Below are positions 9,177 through 19,465 of a DNA stretch of 64,000 nucleotides, piece by piece. Under the pieces are notes generated by a model. The model was not told the DNA's origin. It saw only the letters and a list, made by a program, of their open reading frames with translations, and did no database searches. Location of the stretch: assembly GCA_024711325.1 (NCBI GenBank), contig JANJTC010000005.1, positions 1,454,172 to 1,518,171 of the forward strand, read 5' to 3'. Source of the DNA: Bacteriovoracaceae bacterium (GTDB taxonomy: Bacteria; Bdellovibrionota; Bacteriovoracia; Bacteriovoracales; Bacteriovoracaceae). The translations under genes and the position numbers were made by a program. The stretch's first letter is position 1. Every line of letters begins with the position of its first letter.

Positions 9177-10609
9177 TTAACTTCTCCTTGCTCAGATCTT
9201 TTAAGAAGAATCTTGAACTCTGTTCCTTTCTTTGTATCAATTTCAATATTTGCATTCAGTTGTTTGACAAGGGTATTAACCAGTTTTAGTCCTAATGTGT
9301 CCGTTTTATCAAAGTCAAAGTCCTTGGGGAATCCAACTCCATTGTCTGAAATGATGATTGTTATTGTGCCATTAATTTCTGATATATTGACAGTGATTTC
9401 GCCTGCTCTTTTATCTGGAAAAGCATGTTTTAAACAATTCGAAACAAGTTCATTTAGTATCAGGCCGCACGGAACAGCATTTTCTATACTCAAGAAGACG
9501 TCATATCCCGAAATCTTATACTGTATTTGATTTTGATTCACCCCAAATGATCTAAAAAGGAGCTGGGTGAGGTTCTCTGCATATTCAAAAAAATTGATTC
9601 TCGATAGGTCGCTTGATTTGTAGAGTTTCTCGTGGACCAAGGCCATCGAACGAATACGGTTTTGGCTTTCCGCAAATAGTCCACGTACATGTTCATCTTG
9701 AATATAACCTGATTGGAGTCTTAGGAGACTGGATGTCACCTGAAGGTTATTCTTAACCCGGTGATGAATTTCTTTCAGGAGGGCCTCTTTCTCACTCAAT
9801 AGTGCTTCTTTTTCGGCAAGAGTGGCCTTAATTTCATTTTCTGCATTTCTGCGATCAGTAATGTCCCTGACAATACTTGTAATAAGTAAACCTTGCTCCG
9901 TCTCAAGTGGACTGAGACTGATCTCCACTGGGAAGATGGAGTTATCTTTCCTTCTGCCAGAGAGCAAACGGCCAGCTCCCATAGGTCGTGTGTGGGGATT
10001 GGCAATATAGCTGTCCCGGTAATTGACATGGGCCTTTTTGACTTCATCGGGGACCAGAATTTCAATCGGCTGGCCGATGAGTTCATCCTTCGTATAACCA
10101 AAAAGTTTTTCTGTCTGACTATTGATAATAGAAATTTTTCCCTTGGTATCAACCACGATGATACCATCTGGAGCTGATTCAAGGAGCCCACGGAATTTGG
10201 CCTCTAATTGTTTTCGTGGACCGATATCACGTATGATACTGATGACAAGTTGCTCGTCCTCAGTTTGGATGGGACTTAGGCTAATTTCAACTGGAAATTC
10301 ACTTCCATCTTTCCGTCTTCCTAAGAGTTCCCGTCCTTCGCCCATGGGACGAGTGTGCGGATTAGCGATGTATCCATCTCGATATTTGACATGACTCTCA
10401 CGGATCTTTTCGGGGACTAAAATCTCGACTTTCTGGCCAATCAATTCCTCTCTGGAGTAGCCAAAGATCTTTTCAGTTAGTTCGTTTACCATGATGATGA
10501 GGGCAAGATGATTTACAACAACAATGGCATCAGGGGCGGCCTCTAAAAAGGCCCGGAATTTTTGATCAGGTTTGAGTTCGAGACCGGATTTGTGCTTGTG
10601 AGTACTCAT
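9173..10609 (-). CDS. PAS-PAS HisKA_2-type sensor histidine kinase
   Basis: Two near-duplicate PAS domains, HisKA_2 motif EIHHRVKNNLQVTSSLLRLQ, HATPase ISDNGVGFP; start at MSTHKHK. Confidence 0.9.
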   Translation of the reverse strand: MSTHKHKSGLELKPDQKFRAFLEAAPDAIVVVNHLALIIMVNELTEKIFGYSREELIGQKVEILVPEKIRESHVKYRDGYIANPHTRPMGEGRELLGRRKDGSEFPVEISLSPIQTEDEQLVISIIRDIGPRKQLEAKFRGLLESAPDGIIVVDTKGKISIINSQTEKLFGYTKDELIGQPIEILVPDEVKKAHVNYRDSYIANPHTRPMGAGRLLSGRRKDNSIFPVEISLSPLETEQGLLITSIVRDITDRRNAENEIKATLAEKEALLSEKEALLKEIHHRVKNNLQVTSSLLRLQSGYIQDEHVRGLFAESQNRIRSMALVHEKLYKSSDLSRINFFEYAENLTQLLFRSFGVNQNQIQYKISGYDVFLSIENAVPCGLILNELVSNCLKHAFPDKRAGEITVNISEINGTITIIISDNGVGFPKDFDFDKTDTLGLKLVNTLVKQLNANIEIDTKKGTEFKILLKRSEQGEVK

Positions 10610-10748
10610 TTTGATAGGCCTGCAGTTGAGCTTCTTAAGAATTATACACCAACCCATTAAAGACTGTTACTGATCTTTTCAAACTTTAGAAAGAATATAG
10701 CTTGTAAAGAATTAGTTAATTATTTAGCAGAGATGTAAAAAGTGATGA

Positions 10749-12491
10749 CTATTCGAGTAATTCTTCAGCGAAAACCTTTTCAGTTATCTTCCAGAACTTT
10801 TCTTGTTTGCGAGCGATGACAAATGAAGGGAGTCGTAATTGATGTTGGTTTTTAATTACGTCTTGAGGCACTTTTATTTCCATGGCCAGTTCAGGTCTTC
10901 TTAAATGGGATCTTAAAAAGTTGATATTAAACTTTTTGATGGATGATGAATTACTAAAAAAATGAGCTTCACTCACATACTGTGCTTCACAATCGTAATA
11001 CCGCACTTCCAGGTAGGGATCAGAATTCTTATCGAAACGCTCTTCAAAGGTGATCTTCTCAGGAGTTAGCACATGGGAGTTCTTTGAGAGTTTGGCCTGT
11101 TTGAGCTTTGAATCAGCATCAATAAGGACTGCCTTACATTCTTCACAGTTACGGGAAGTAATATCATTTTCTTTGCCGCATACATGGCAAAGCTTATATC
11201 GAAACCGAAAGCTACAGGGGAGTATTTCTAAAGTGCCAGGGTCATGCTTGGCCCCACGGCATTTTCTTCCAAAGTGCTCAATGACTTCTCCCTCATCATC
11301 AACTAGCCCCCAGAAAGTATTTTCAAAACTACAAAGTGGACAAGGAACAAGTACTGGAACTGTTTCTTTCATCGGTTTTTTATCGCTTATCTCTGGAGTG
11401 TAAATATCATGGCCCATACCGGTGTAATCGAGGATGAAACAATCACTCTTTCCCGGCTCCAGACGCAGACCTCTGCCAACAATTTGTTGATAAAGGCTAT
11501 TGGACTCTGTTGGACGAAGGATAGCGATCACATCTACGTGAGGAGCATCAAAGCCTGTTGTTAGTACAGAGACATTTACTAGATACTTAAATTTTCTTGC
11601 TTTGAAATCTTCTATGATTTTATCTCGGGTATTAACATCAGTATCGCCTATCACCAATCTTGCCTGATTTTCCGGCAGGTAGGTAAGAATTTCTTGGGCA
11701 TGTTTAACAGTGGAGCTAAAAATCATAACGCCTTGCCTGTTAAACCGCTCAGTAATGTCGACGATATTGTTCACAATTAAAGGTGTAAGACGCTTTTGAT
11801 TTTTAAGAAGTTCTTCCACCTCAGCCATAGTGTACATTCGATTTTTTTCAGTAAGTTCAGAAAAATCATAACATGTCACCGGTATGTCCACCTTAACAGG
11901 CTGAGTAAGAAACTTGTTTTTAATCATGTAGCTCAGTGGGAGTTCATACACACATTGCTTAAAGAAGCGCTTTTGATCCGTTTTTAATTCACCCTTATGA
12001 GAATATTCATAGATCCATCCTAATCCCAGCCGATAAGGGGTGGCAGTGAGACCAAGGGTACATAAATTTGGATTACGTTCTTTTAGTTTTTGAATAACTT
12101 CCTGGTACTGGGTATCACCTTCATCTGTCACTCGGTGACATTCATCAATTATCAGGAGAGAAAATTCATTGAAGAATTCTGTTGGAGCTCGTGCTACAGA
12201 TTGAATACTGCCAAAAATTGCTTTTTGGTCCCAATCTTTTTTCCCAAGGCCGGCCGAGAAAATTCCGGCATCTAAACCATAGCTTTTATATTTTTCGAAG
12301 TTCTGTTCGACCAGTTCTTTGACATGTGCAAGGACCAACACCCGGCCCTTGGCAATTCTTGCTAATTCAGCAATCACAAGACTTTTACCTGCGCCTGTAG
12401 GAAGGACAATCAAGGCCGGTTCTCGTTTTCGTTGAAAATATTTAACAGTACTTTCAACTGCTTCTGTTTGGTATTTCCTGAGCTTATACAT
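10749..12491 (-). CDS. DEAD/DEAH-box superfamily 2 helicase with C-terminal zinc-ribbon cysteines
   Basis: Walker [13 protein letters not shown] box, [13 protein letters not shown] motif VI; C-terminal CPLC...CHVC...CEEC. Confidence 0.9.
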   Translation of the reverse strand: MYKLRKYQTEAVESTVKYFQRKREPALIVLPTGAGKSLVIAELARIAKGRVLVLAHVKELVEQNFEKYKSYGLDAGIFSAGLGKKDWDQKAIFGSIQSVARAPTEFFNEFSLLIIDECHRVTDEGDTQYQEVIQKLKERNPNLCTLGLTATPYRLGLGWIYEYSHKGELKTDQKRFFKQCVYELPLSYMIKNKFLTQPVKVDIPVTCYDFSELTEKNRMYTMAEVEELLKNQKRLTPLIVNNIVDITERFNRQGVMIFSSTVKHAQEILTYLPENQARLVIGDTDVNTRDKIIEDFKARKFKYLVNVSVLTTGFDAPHVDVIAILRPTESNSLYQQIVGRGLRLEPGKSDCFILDYTGMGHDIYTPEISDKKPMKETVPVLVPCPLCSFENTFWGLVDDEGEVIEHFGRKCRGAKHDPGTLEILPCSFRFRYKLCHVCGKENDITSRNCEECKAVLIDADSKLKQAKLSKNSHVLTPEKITFEERFDKNSDPYLEVRYYDCEAQYVSEAHFFSNSSSIKKFNINFLRSHLRRPELAMEIKVPQDVIKNQHQLRLPSFVIARKQEKFWKITEKVFAEELLE

Positions 12492-12543
12492 GAAATAAGA
12501 GTTTATTCTCTAAGGATGGATATGTAAATTCCAGATAGAGTTA

Positions 12544-14313
12544 CTATTCCGCCTCCTGAAAACCCATAGCAGAAATCACCTCTGCAATATGCGTGAAGGC
12601 CTGAGGAAAATTCCCAACCATGCGTTTTAATTCTGGTGCATACTCTTCGGCATACAGACCGACATCATTTTTGATACATTTGATTTTTTGATATAATTCC
12701 ATGGCCTCATCTTTTCGCCCCATCATGCGGAGATTGTCCACCAACCAAAAAGAACAAGCAATAAAACTTCCTTCAGTCCCTGGTAATCCATCTACTTTCT
12801 TTTCCGAGAGGTACCTTAGGACATGGCCATCTCTGGTAAGTTTTTTTTGTATGGCCTCTACTGTCCCTATAATCCGATAGTCAGTAATTGGTAAGAACTT
12901 CACATGGGCCATCATTAAAAGACTGGCATCGAGTTCCTTGGAGCCATAGGATTGAACAAAAGCATTGAGTTCTTGATCAAAGCCTTTTTCACATATATCT
13001 TTATGTATTTCATCACGAATCTTTTCCCATTCTTCTATTTCTCCAGGAAGATGGAAGCTTTTCGCACTTTCTGTTGCATATTCAAGTGCCACCCATGCCA
13101 TGACTTTTGAATGGGTGAAATGTCTTTTGCCGCCGCGGACTTCCCAGATTCCCTCATCTGGATCCTGCCAGTGTTCGCATACATATTTTACCATCTTTTG
13201 CTCTATCCTCCAGTTGTCTTCACTGATAGCAATCCCATTTTTTCTTCCCAAGTGGGCCGTGAGAATGAGTTCACCAAATACATCTAGCTGGAACTGATTA
13301 TAGGCGGCGTTACCAATGCGTACAGGCCTTGAGTTTTCATAACCTGGAAGCCAATGTAATTCTAGTTCTGTTAATCGCCGCTCGCCTCGAATTCCATACA
13401 TGATGTTTACTTGTGAGGGAGTCCCGGCCACGGCCCTTAAGAGCCATTCTTTCCAACGGAGGGCCTCTTCTTCATGTCCTCCTTTGATAAGAGCATATAA
13501 GGTAAAACTTGAATCTCTGATCCAACTGAAACGATAGTCCCAATTTCTAGTCCCTCCAATATCTTCCGGAAGAGATGTGGTGGGTGCGGCAATGATGGCA
13601 CCTGTTGGTGCGTAAGTGAGGGCCTTTAATGTAAGTAAAGAACGTTTGACTGAAGCCTCGTCGAAGCCTTTATAATGACAGCGCTTCAGCCAGCTTCTCC
13701 AGTTGTCTATAGTGGCCTGCACGTGTTCTTCTGGATTTTCAATTTTAGGAGGTATGCTCTTATGAGATGGATACCACATTAACTCAAAGCTCTTTTTCTC
13801 TCCTGCGTTTACTGTGAAGGTCGCACAAGTCCTATAATTTTTACCTCTAAGTTTTACAGGCGAATATAACACCAACGCTTCAGGGCCTGCGATGGCATGG
13901 ATGCCAGTGTTACCATTATTTCTTCTTACCCAAGGAACAATGCTTCCATATTCAAAACGAATGGCAAGGTCCATATTCATCTCGACAGAGCCTTCAAGCC
14001 CTTCAACAAGTCTGATAAGGGTAGGGTCCTTATCATCCTTTAGCATGCAGTCTGTGAGCTTGACACTGCCTTGATCGGTATAAAAGGTGGTTTCGAGTAC
14101 GACTGAATCTTCCACATACTTGCGATCAGATTTAAAAGTTCCTTGAGGACAGATTAACCATCGGCCATTTTCATCGGTGCCAAGTAGAGAGGCAAAACAG
14201 GCAGCAGAATCAAAACAAGGAAATCCCAGCCAATCAATAGAACCGTTTTTTCCGACTAATGCCGAACTATGGCAATCACTTAGGAGAGCGTAGTCCTCTA
14301 ATCGCTGGGCCAT
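12544..14313 (-). CDS. Glycoside hydrolase family 15 protein (glucoamylase/trehalase-like)
   Basis: GTRNWDYRFSWIRDSSFTLYAL and EGSFIACSFWLVDNL motifs typical of GH15 trehalase/glucoamylase proteins. Confidence 0.92.
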   Translation of the reverse strand: MAQRLEDYALLSDCHSSALVGKNGSIDWLGFPCFDSAACFASLLGTDENGRWLICPQGTFKSDRKYVEDSVVLETTFYTDQGSVKLTDCMLKDDKDPTLIRLVEGLEGSVEMNMDLAIRFEYGSIVPWVRRNNGNTGIHAIAGPEALVLYSPVKLRGKNYRTCATFTVNAGEKKSFELMWYPSHKSIPPKIENPEEHVQATIDNWRSWLKRCHYKGFDEASVKRSLLTLKALTYAPTGAIIAAPTTSLPEDIGGTRNWDYRFSWIRDSSFTLYALIKGGHEEEALRWKEWLLRAVAGTPSQVNIMYGIRGERRLTELELHWLPGYENSRPVRIGNAAYNQFQLDVFGELILTAHLGRKNGIAISEDNWRIEQKMVKYVCEHWQDPDEGIWEVRGGKRHFTHSKVMAWVALEYATESAKSFHLPGEIEEWEKIRDEIHKDICEKGFDQELNAFVQSYGSKELDASLLMMAHVKFLPITDYRIIGTVEAIQKKLTRDGHVLRYLSEKKVDGLPGTEGSFIACSFWLVDNLRMMGRKDEAMELYQKIKCIKNDVGLYAEEYAPELKRMVGNFPQAFTHIAEVISAMGFQEAE

Positions 14314-14324
14314 AGTGAACCTCT

Positions 14325-14693
14325 TTATTGTCCATAAGCAATTGTTGATAAAAGGGCATTCTCTGCTTGGCGGGAATCAAGGCGAGTGTGTTGAACGACG
14401 ATAGGCTCATCTGAAATAATTGTACTGGAAAAATCCACCCCTTTCGGGATGAACTCAGGATCACTGAGGTTATTGAATCGAATGTGTCGCGTTCTTTGAG
14501 AGGGTATTATTTCTTTGAAGGGTCCTAATGGATCTTTATCTGAAAAGTATATTGTGATTTCAACGTGGGCCGTCTTTGGTCCAGCGTTTAAAATGCAAAC
14601 TGTTTCATGACTTTCCAACTCAGGAAACTTTCCGGTGCTCTCCCGCGGAATATATCCTTCTGCAATTGCCCAGTATCTTTTACCTAATTCCAT
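14325..14693 (-). CDS. Anabaena sensory rhodopsin transducer (ASRT)-like protein
   Basis: Near-identical family signature: YWAIAEGYIP...SHETVCILNAG...AHVEITIYFSDKDP...IVVQHTRLDSRQAENALLSTIAY. Confidence 0.93.
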   Translation of the reverse strand: MELGKRYWAIAEGYIPRESTGKFPELESHETVCILNAGPKTAHVEITIYFSDKDPLGPFKEIIPSQRTRHIRFNNLSDPEFIPKGVDFSSTIISDEPIVVQHTRLDSRQAENALLSTIAYGQ

Positions 14694-14806
14694 AGATACC
14701 TCCGCAGTGCTCAGGCTAAGCTTTTATCCTGTTAATTCCAAGACACCTGGTTCCGTTTCATCTTCTTTTTTTATTCTTACAGTTTCAAGAGCACAAAGGA
14801 TGAATC

Positions 14807-15775
14807 ATGGAAATGGCCATTATTGGATTAGGGAAGATGGGTATGGGTCTTGCTTTGCGGGCCTTAGAGCAGAGGATAAAAGTGGTGGGTTTTACTCACG
14901 GCAATGCCCCTGAACAATTAATGGAACAAGGGTTAGTAGAAGTTCACCAAATTGAGGAGTTAATCGCAAATACTTCTTCACCTCGTAAAATCTTTCTCTA
15001 TATCCCATCAGGAAAAGCTGTAGACGAGTACGTAGAGCTATTTTCTCAGTTGTTGAATGAGGGTGACATTGTGATTGATGGGGGGAATTCCTATTGGGGT
15101 GATTCAATCAGGAGATATCACTTCTTGGCCTCTAAAAAAATCCATTTTATAGATTTAGGGACAAGTGGAGGTATTTCAGGTGCTCGAAATGGCGCATGTT
15201 TTATGGCAGGTGGAGACAAGGGGGCCTACGAAGTGCTGGCGCCCTTACTAGATAAATTAGCAATTCAAAATGGTCATGCTTATATGGGTCCTGCTGGTTC
15301 AGGTCATTTGGTAAAACTCATCCACAATGGGATTGAATTTGGAATGCTGCAAGCTATTGGTGAAGGCATGGCGCTCCTTGAGCGCTTTCATGAGTTAATA
15401 AGCTTTGATATGGAAGCGGTATTCAAAACTTATCGTCATGGTTCAGTTATCCGCTCCTGGCTGATTGATCTAATGGCCCAGCAGTATAAGGAACAAGGCG
15501 GACTTACCAGTATTCCAGCTTATATTGAAGATACTGGGGAAGTAAATTGGCTTTTAAATGATGCCATTCATCTGGAGGTACCAATTCCAATCATAAATCA
15601 AAGTGTCATGGAAATATTCAGGTCTAGGGATGAAAAGAAAAATGACTATAAATCCGTTGCCATGATGAGACATGCCTTTGGAGGTCATCCTTTTGGCGCC
15701 ATGGATGAATTAAAGCTTGAAAGAAAGAAAAGCAGAATTAGTTCTGAATTCTCAGAGGAGCAATATGAGCACTGA
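14807..15775 (+). CDS. gnd: 6-phosphogluconate dehydrogenase (short, YqeC/GndA-like)
   Basis: MAIIGLGKMGMGLALR, IDGGNSYWGDS, GTSGGISGARNGACFMAGG, GPAGSGHLVKLIHNGIEFGMLQA. Confidence 0.92.
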   Translation: MEMAIIGLGKMGMGLALRALEQRIKVVGFTHGNAPEQLMEQGLVEVHQIEELIANTSSPRKIFLYIPSGKAVDEYVELFSQLLNEGDIVIDGGNSYWGDSIRRYHFLASKKIHFIDLGTSGGISGARNGACFMAGGDKGAYEVLAPLLDKLAIQNGHAYMGPAGSGHLVKLIHNGIEFGMLQAIGEGMALLERFHELISFDMEAVFKTYRHGSVIRSWLIDLMAQQYKEQGGLTSIPAYIEDTGEVNWLLNDAIHLEVPIPIINQSVMEIFRSRDEKKNDYKSVAMMRHAFGGHPFGAMDELKLERKKSRISSEFSEEQYEH

Positions 15776-16580
15776 TAAATCAATGCAAGGGAAAAGGGTT
15801 CTTATCACAGGTGCTGCAACTGGAATTGGTAAAGCGACTGCACTTGAACTTGCCCGTAACGGCGCTGACATCATTATCAATTATTTTCCTACTGAAGATC
15901 AGGAAGATAAGGCAAGTCAACTTGCTTCACAGATTTGTGAAGAAGTCAGGGGTGTCGGTTGTAAGAGCCTTCTTATTTCTGCCGATATCTCAAACGAGCA
16001 ACAGGTTCAGGTAATGTTCAGAAAAATTCTGGAAGATTTTGGAGGACTAGATGTGCTCATCAACAATGCGGGTATTCAAAGAAAATGCCCAAGCCATGAG
16101 TTAAGCCTTGTAGACTTCTCGAAAGTTTTCAACACAAATGCCATCGGTACATTCATTTGTTCTCGCGAGGCGATTAAAATCTTTCTTCAGCAAAAGATTA
16201 GAGGCATCATTCTCAATAATACAAGTGTCCATCAATTAATTCCTAAGCCTGAATATTTAAGTTACAGCATGAGTAAAGGGGCAATACTGAATCTCACTCG
16301 TACTCTAGCTCTGGAGTATGCCGAAAAGGGCATTCGGGTAAATAATGTAGCACCTGGGGCCATCATCACTCCTATTAATCCGTGGGCCAAAGATGAATCG
16401 AAGAAGGCAAATATAAGTAAGCATATTCCTATGGGAGAGGTTGGTAAGGCCGAGCAAATTGCCAAGGCCATGCTTTATCTTGCCTCTGATGCTTCTGATT
16501 ATGTCACTGGACAAACCTTATTTGTGGATGGTGGACTAACCTTGTATCCGGATTTTGGAGAAGACTGGTCTTCAAGTTAG
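15765..16580 (+). CDS. SDR-family oxidoreductase, glucose 1-dehydrogenase-like
   Basis: TGAATGIGKA, INNAGIQ, YSMSK catalytic motif, C-terminal VDGGLTLYPDF; overlaps end of gnd. Confidence 0.88.
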   Translation: MSTDKSMQGKRVLITGAATGIGKATALELARNGADIIINYFPTEDQEDKASQLASQICEEVRGVGCKSLLISADISNEQQVQVMFRKILEDFGGLDVLINNAGIQRKCPSHELSLVDFSKVFNTNAIGTFICSREAIKIFLQQKIRGIILNNTSVHQLIPKPEYLSYSMSKGAILNLTRTLALEYAEKGIRVNNVAPGAIITPINPWAKDESKKANISKHIPMGEVGKAEQIAKAMLYLASDASDYVTGQTLFVDGGLTLYPDFGEDWSSS

Positions 16581-16588
16581 CAATCAAA

Positions 16589-16646
16589 GGTTCCAAGCCA
16601 ACACACTTTTACTTATGCGCCGCTTACGTAAAAGTGTGTTGGAACC
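16589..16646. terminator. Long inverted repeat / terminator between convergent genes
   Basis: GGTTCCAA(gcc)AACACACTTTTAC ... GTAAAAGTGTGTTGGAACC followed by T-rich tract. Confidence 0.7.
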
Positions 16647-16650
16647 ATTT

Positions 16651-17445
16651 TTATTTTTTGAGGAAAGTTAATAGGGCTTTCCATGAAGCTTCATCGGCCT
16701 TTTTGTTGTAGGCGATTGGAATGTTGTACTTTTTCCCAACTTCTGCGGCCTTGGGATTTGTAAAGGCGTGTGAAGCATTTTTATAATTGATGATTTTATA
16801 ATCAGCATTAAGTGACTTCATCTCTTTTTCAAAATTCGCACGATCTTTTGCCGGAACCATAGGATCGGCCAGACCGTTAATCGCTAGGACTTTGGCCTTA
16901 ATACCTTTAGAAGAAACTGTTGTTGTAAGTCCTCCGTGGAAACTTACCACTCCTTTAATGTCAGCTCCGCTACGAGCATAGTTCAGAGCTTGCGTTCCAC
17001 CAAAACAATAACCGATAACGTAAACTTTGTTAGCATCGATATGTGGATCTTTTTTGGCCATTTCAACATATTTAGAAAGTTTTTCAATTCCGAGCTCGGG
17101 ATTTTTATAAAAAGGCGTTGCTAATGCCTGGGCCTCGCTGGGAGTTTCAACGGTCATGCCATCGCCATAGAGATCAACTGCTAAAGTCGCATAACCTTCC
17201 TTGTTCAGCATCTCGGCCCTATTCAAGATATAAGGAGTGCGACCCCACCATTCGTGAACGATAATAACTAAAGGAACTTTTTCTTTAAATTCTTTAGGTA
17301 GCTGAATGGATGCTTCAAACTTTTTTCCGTCCTGCTCAAAACTCACAAGAGGAGAGTAGCTTTGTTTAGCACTCTTTTCTTTTTTAAAGTGTCCACAGGA
17401 TGTGAGGAAAATACTTAAGAATAATAGGCCCAGAGTCATTTTCAT
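16651..17445 (-). CDS. Dienelactone hydrolase family protein (lipoprotein)
   Basis: Lipobox LTSCG; IVHEWWGRTPY, VIGYCFGGTQAL nucleophile Cys elbow, NASHAFTNP. Confidence 0.85.
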   Translation of the reverse strand: MKMTLGLLFLSIFLTSCGHFKKEKSAKQSYSPLVSFEQDGKKFEASIQLPKEFKEKVPLVIIVHEWWGRTPYILNRAEMLNKEGYATLAVDLYGDGMTVETPSEAQALATPFYKNPELGIEKLSKYVEMAKKDPHIDANKVYVIGYCFGGTQALNYARSGADIKGVVSFHGGLTTTVSSKGIKAKVLAINGLADPMVPAKDRANFEKEMKSLNADYKIINYKNASHAFTNPKAAEVGKKYNIPIAYNKKADEASWKALLTFLKK

Positions 17446-17494
17446 ACTGTCTCCTTATTAATAAAAAATAGATGACAGTATTTTAGCAGATTTT

Positions 17495-17980
17495 TTATTT
17501 TTGTGATCCGCTCTGCACAAGGTATTCCAAATCTAAAAGTTTCATTTTAGCTTCTATTCCTCCCGCATATCCACCTAATGATCCATCGGATGCAATGACC
17601 CGGTGACAAGGAACTATAATACACAATGGATTTTTTCCGTTGGCCGATCCTACTGCCCGGACTGCATTATGCTTTTTTATGCATGAAGCAATTTTTCGAT
17701 AAGAGTAGGTGTGTGCATAAGGAATTTTTAAAAGCTCTTCCCACACACTTAATTGAAAAGGAGTCCCCATGAGCTCAAGTGGAACCGTAAACTTAGTTCG
17801 GCTTCCAATAAAATACTCCGTCAGTTCATCTCGGGCCTGAATGAAAATAGTAGTGATGACACTGGCGTATGCAACATCTTGCTCTTGCCAATAAAGTCCA
17901 CGCAGACCAGTTGGAGATGCAATTAAATAGAGTGGTCCCCCCGGAGAGTCATATTTCCACTGCTTAAGCTGAGATTTCAT
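17495..17980 (-). CDS. ogt: Methylated-DNA--protein-cysteine methyltransferase
   Basis: IIVPCHRVIASDGSLGGYAGG active-site motif; overlaps Ada/AlkA gene. Confidence 0.93.
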   Translation of the reverse strand: MKSQLKQWKYDSPGGPLYLIASPTGLRGLYWQEQDVAYASVITTIFIQARDELTEYFIGSRTKFTVPLELMGTPFQLSVWEELLKIPYAHTYSYRKIASCIKKHNAVRAVGSANGKNPLCIIVPCHRVIASDGSLGGYAGGIEAKMKLLDLEYLVQSGSQK

Positions 17981-19401
17981 TTGATGATCCTTTTGGCATA
18001 TTCTTTCCATAGAAGAGTTGTTAAATAGCCTCTCCATGGGGCCATCTTATTTATTCCCTCGATGGAATGTTTTTTTAAAGCTCGGGCAATGATCAGATCT
18101 GTGGCCGGGAAAGCATCCGTATACCTTAAGACTTTTAAGGCCATATAGTTACTTGTCCAAGGGCCGATGCCTTTTACTTTTTCTAAGTTTTGAATAAATT
18201 CATCACTATCCTGAGTTAATTCCAATGAAAGGTCACCACTCAGCAGTGCCTTACAGAAATTTTTGAGAGTTTCTTTTCGAGACTTGGTGGTTCTAACATC
18301 ATTAAGATTAGATTTAGCTATGGCCTCAGGAGAGGGAAAAAGTTTTATCGATTGGCCTTCATGTTTTCTTCCGGAGTCATCTCCTAATGAATGGATCAAG
18401 TCATTCACTAATGCTCGACCAAATTCAACACTGACAAATTGGCCTAAAATAGCACTGACGGCTGTTTCAAAGCCGTCCCAACCAGATGGCAACCTAAGGC
18501 CTGGATGTTTTTTTAATATTTTTTTTATGGCGGGATCTGACTCAAGGGCATTGGCGATAATGACCGGATCAGAGTCCAGATCGAACATCGCCCTGACTCG
18601 ACTAAGGATGGAGTGAATGTAGGAGTTATCGGGAAAATCGATTTCTACTTTAAGTGAGTGGGAAGCTTTATTGTTGGAAATAGTCACTTCCCCTACCTTG
18701 CCATCAAATTCGATAATCCGGATCATCTTATCCTCATCAAATCTTTCCAGAAGGCCTACTTGATGGGCCTTATAAAAACTTAAAAGTCCCTTGTAGTCAA
18801 AGGGAGGTCGATAGGCGAGAGAAAGAGTCAGTGCCGAATCCTTTTTTAAATTCAGCCGTCTGATCTGTGAGGGAGATTTTTTAAAACGCTTTCTAAAAGC
18901 ATCGTTATAGCGACGAATGGATTCAAATCCTGAAGAGAAAGCTATTTCTGTTAGTGGCAGTCTGGTTTCCGTAATGAGTTTCCTTGCCAGATTCAGGCGA
19001 TTATCAAAGGCCAGTTGTTTCGGTGTTTTTCCTATTTCGTCAGTAAAAACCCGCCGAAGGTGTCTGGCACTCACACCAAAAAGTGCGGCAAATTCATTTT
19101 CATCAAATCTCAGTGTCTCTTGCAATTGAATCATCTTGATTGCTCTTTTGACCATTGCCGATTTTCCGATCCAGACAGGAGAGCCGGGAGCACTCTCTGG
19201 ACGGCAACGAAGGCAAGGTCTATATCCTGCCTTTTCCGCAGTTAGACTGGAGGTGAAGAATTCAACATTTTCTCTTTTAGGTTTAGCAGGACAAATAGGA
19301 CGACAATAAATACCAGTAGTTTTTACGCCCACATAAAACTTACCGTCAAAACGGTTATCCCGGGTAAGCATTGCCTGATAGTAGATATCTTCTTTGTTCA
19401 T
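17977..19401 (-). CDS. alkA: Ada-type metal-binding + AraC HTH + AlkA-like 3-methyladenine glycosylase fusion
   Basis: CRPICPAKPKRENVEFF...GYRPCLRCRPE Ada domain, AraC HTH, HhH-GPD VKGIGPWTSNYMALKVL. Confidence 0.92.
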   Translation of the reverse strand: MNKEDIYYQAMLTRDNRFDGKFYVGVKTTGIYCRPICPAKPKRENVEFFTSSLTAEKAGYRPCLRCRPESAPGSPVWIGKSAMVKRAIKMIQLQETLRFDENEFAALFGVSARHLRRVFTDEIGKTPKQLAFDNRLNLARKLITETRLPLTEIAFSSGFESIRRYNDAFRKRFKKSPSQIRRLNLKKDSALTLSLAYRPPFDYKGLLSFYKAHQVGLLERFDEDKMIRIIEFDGKVGEVTISNNKASHSLKVEIDFPDNSYIHSILSRVRAMFDLDSDPVIIANALESDPAIKKILKKHPGLRLPSGWDGFETAVSAILGQFVSVEFGRALVNDLIHSLGDDSGRKHEGQSIKLFPSPEAIAKSNLNDVRTTKSRKETLKNFCKALLSGDLSLELTQDSDEFIQNLEKVKGIGPWTSNYMALKVLRYTDAFPATDLIIARALKKHSIEGINKMAPWRGYLTTLLWKEYAKRIIK

Positions 19402-19465
19402 AGAGGTATATTACTTCTAAGAACAAGAGATGAATGGCCATTTTCGGACTTTGTCGAATTTTACT

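Noticed and set aside
10749-12491. Helicase as part of a novel defence system
   Set aside because: Isolated SF2 helicase with no nuclease, methylase or effector neighbours; ordinary repair/RNA helicase more likely.
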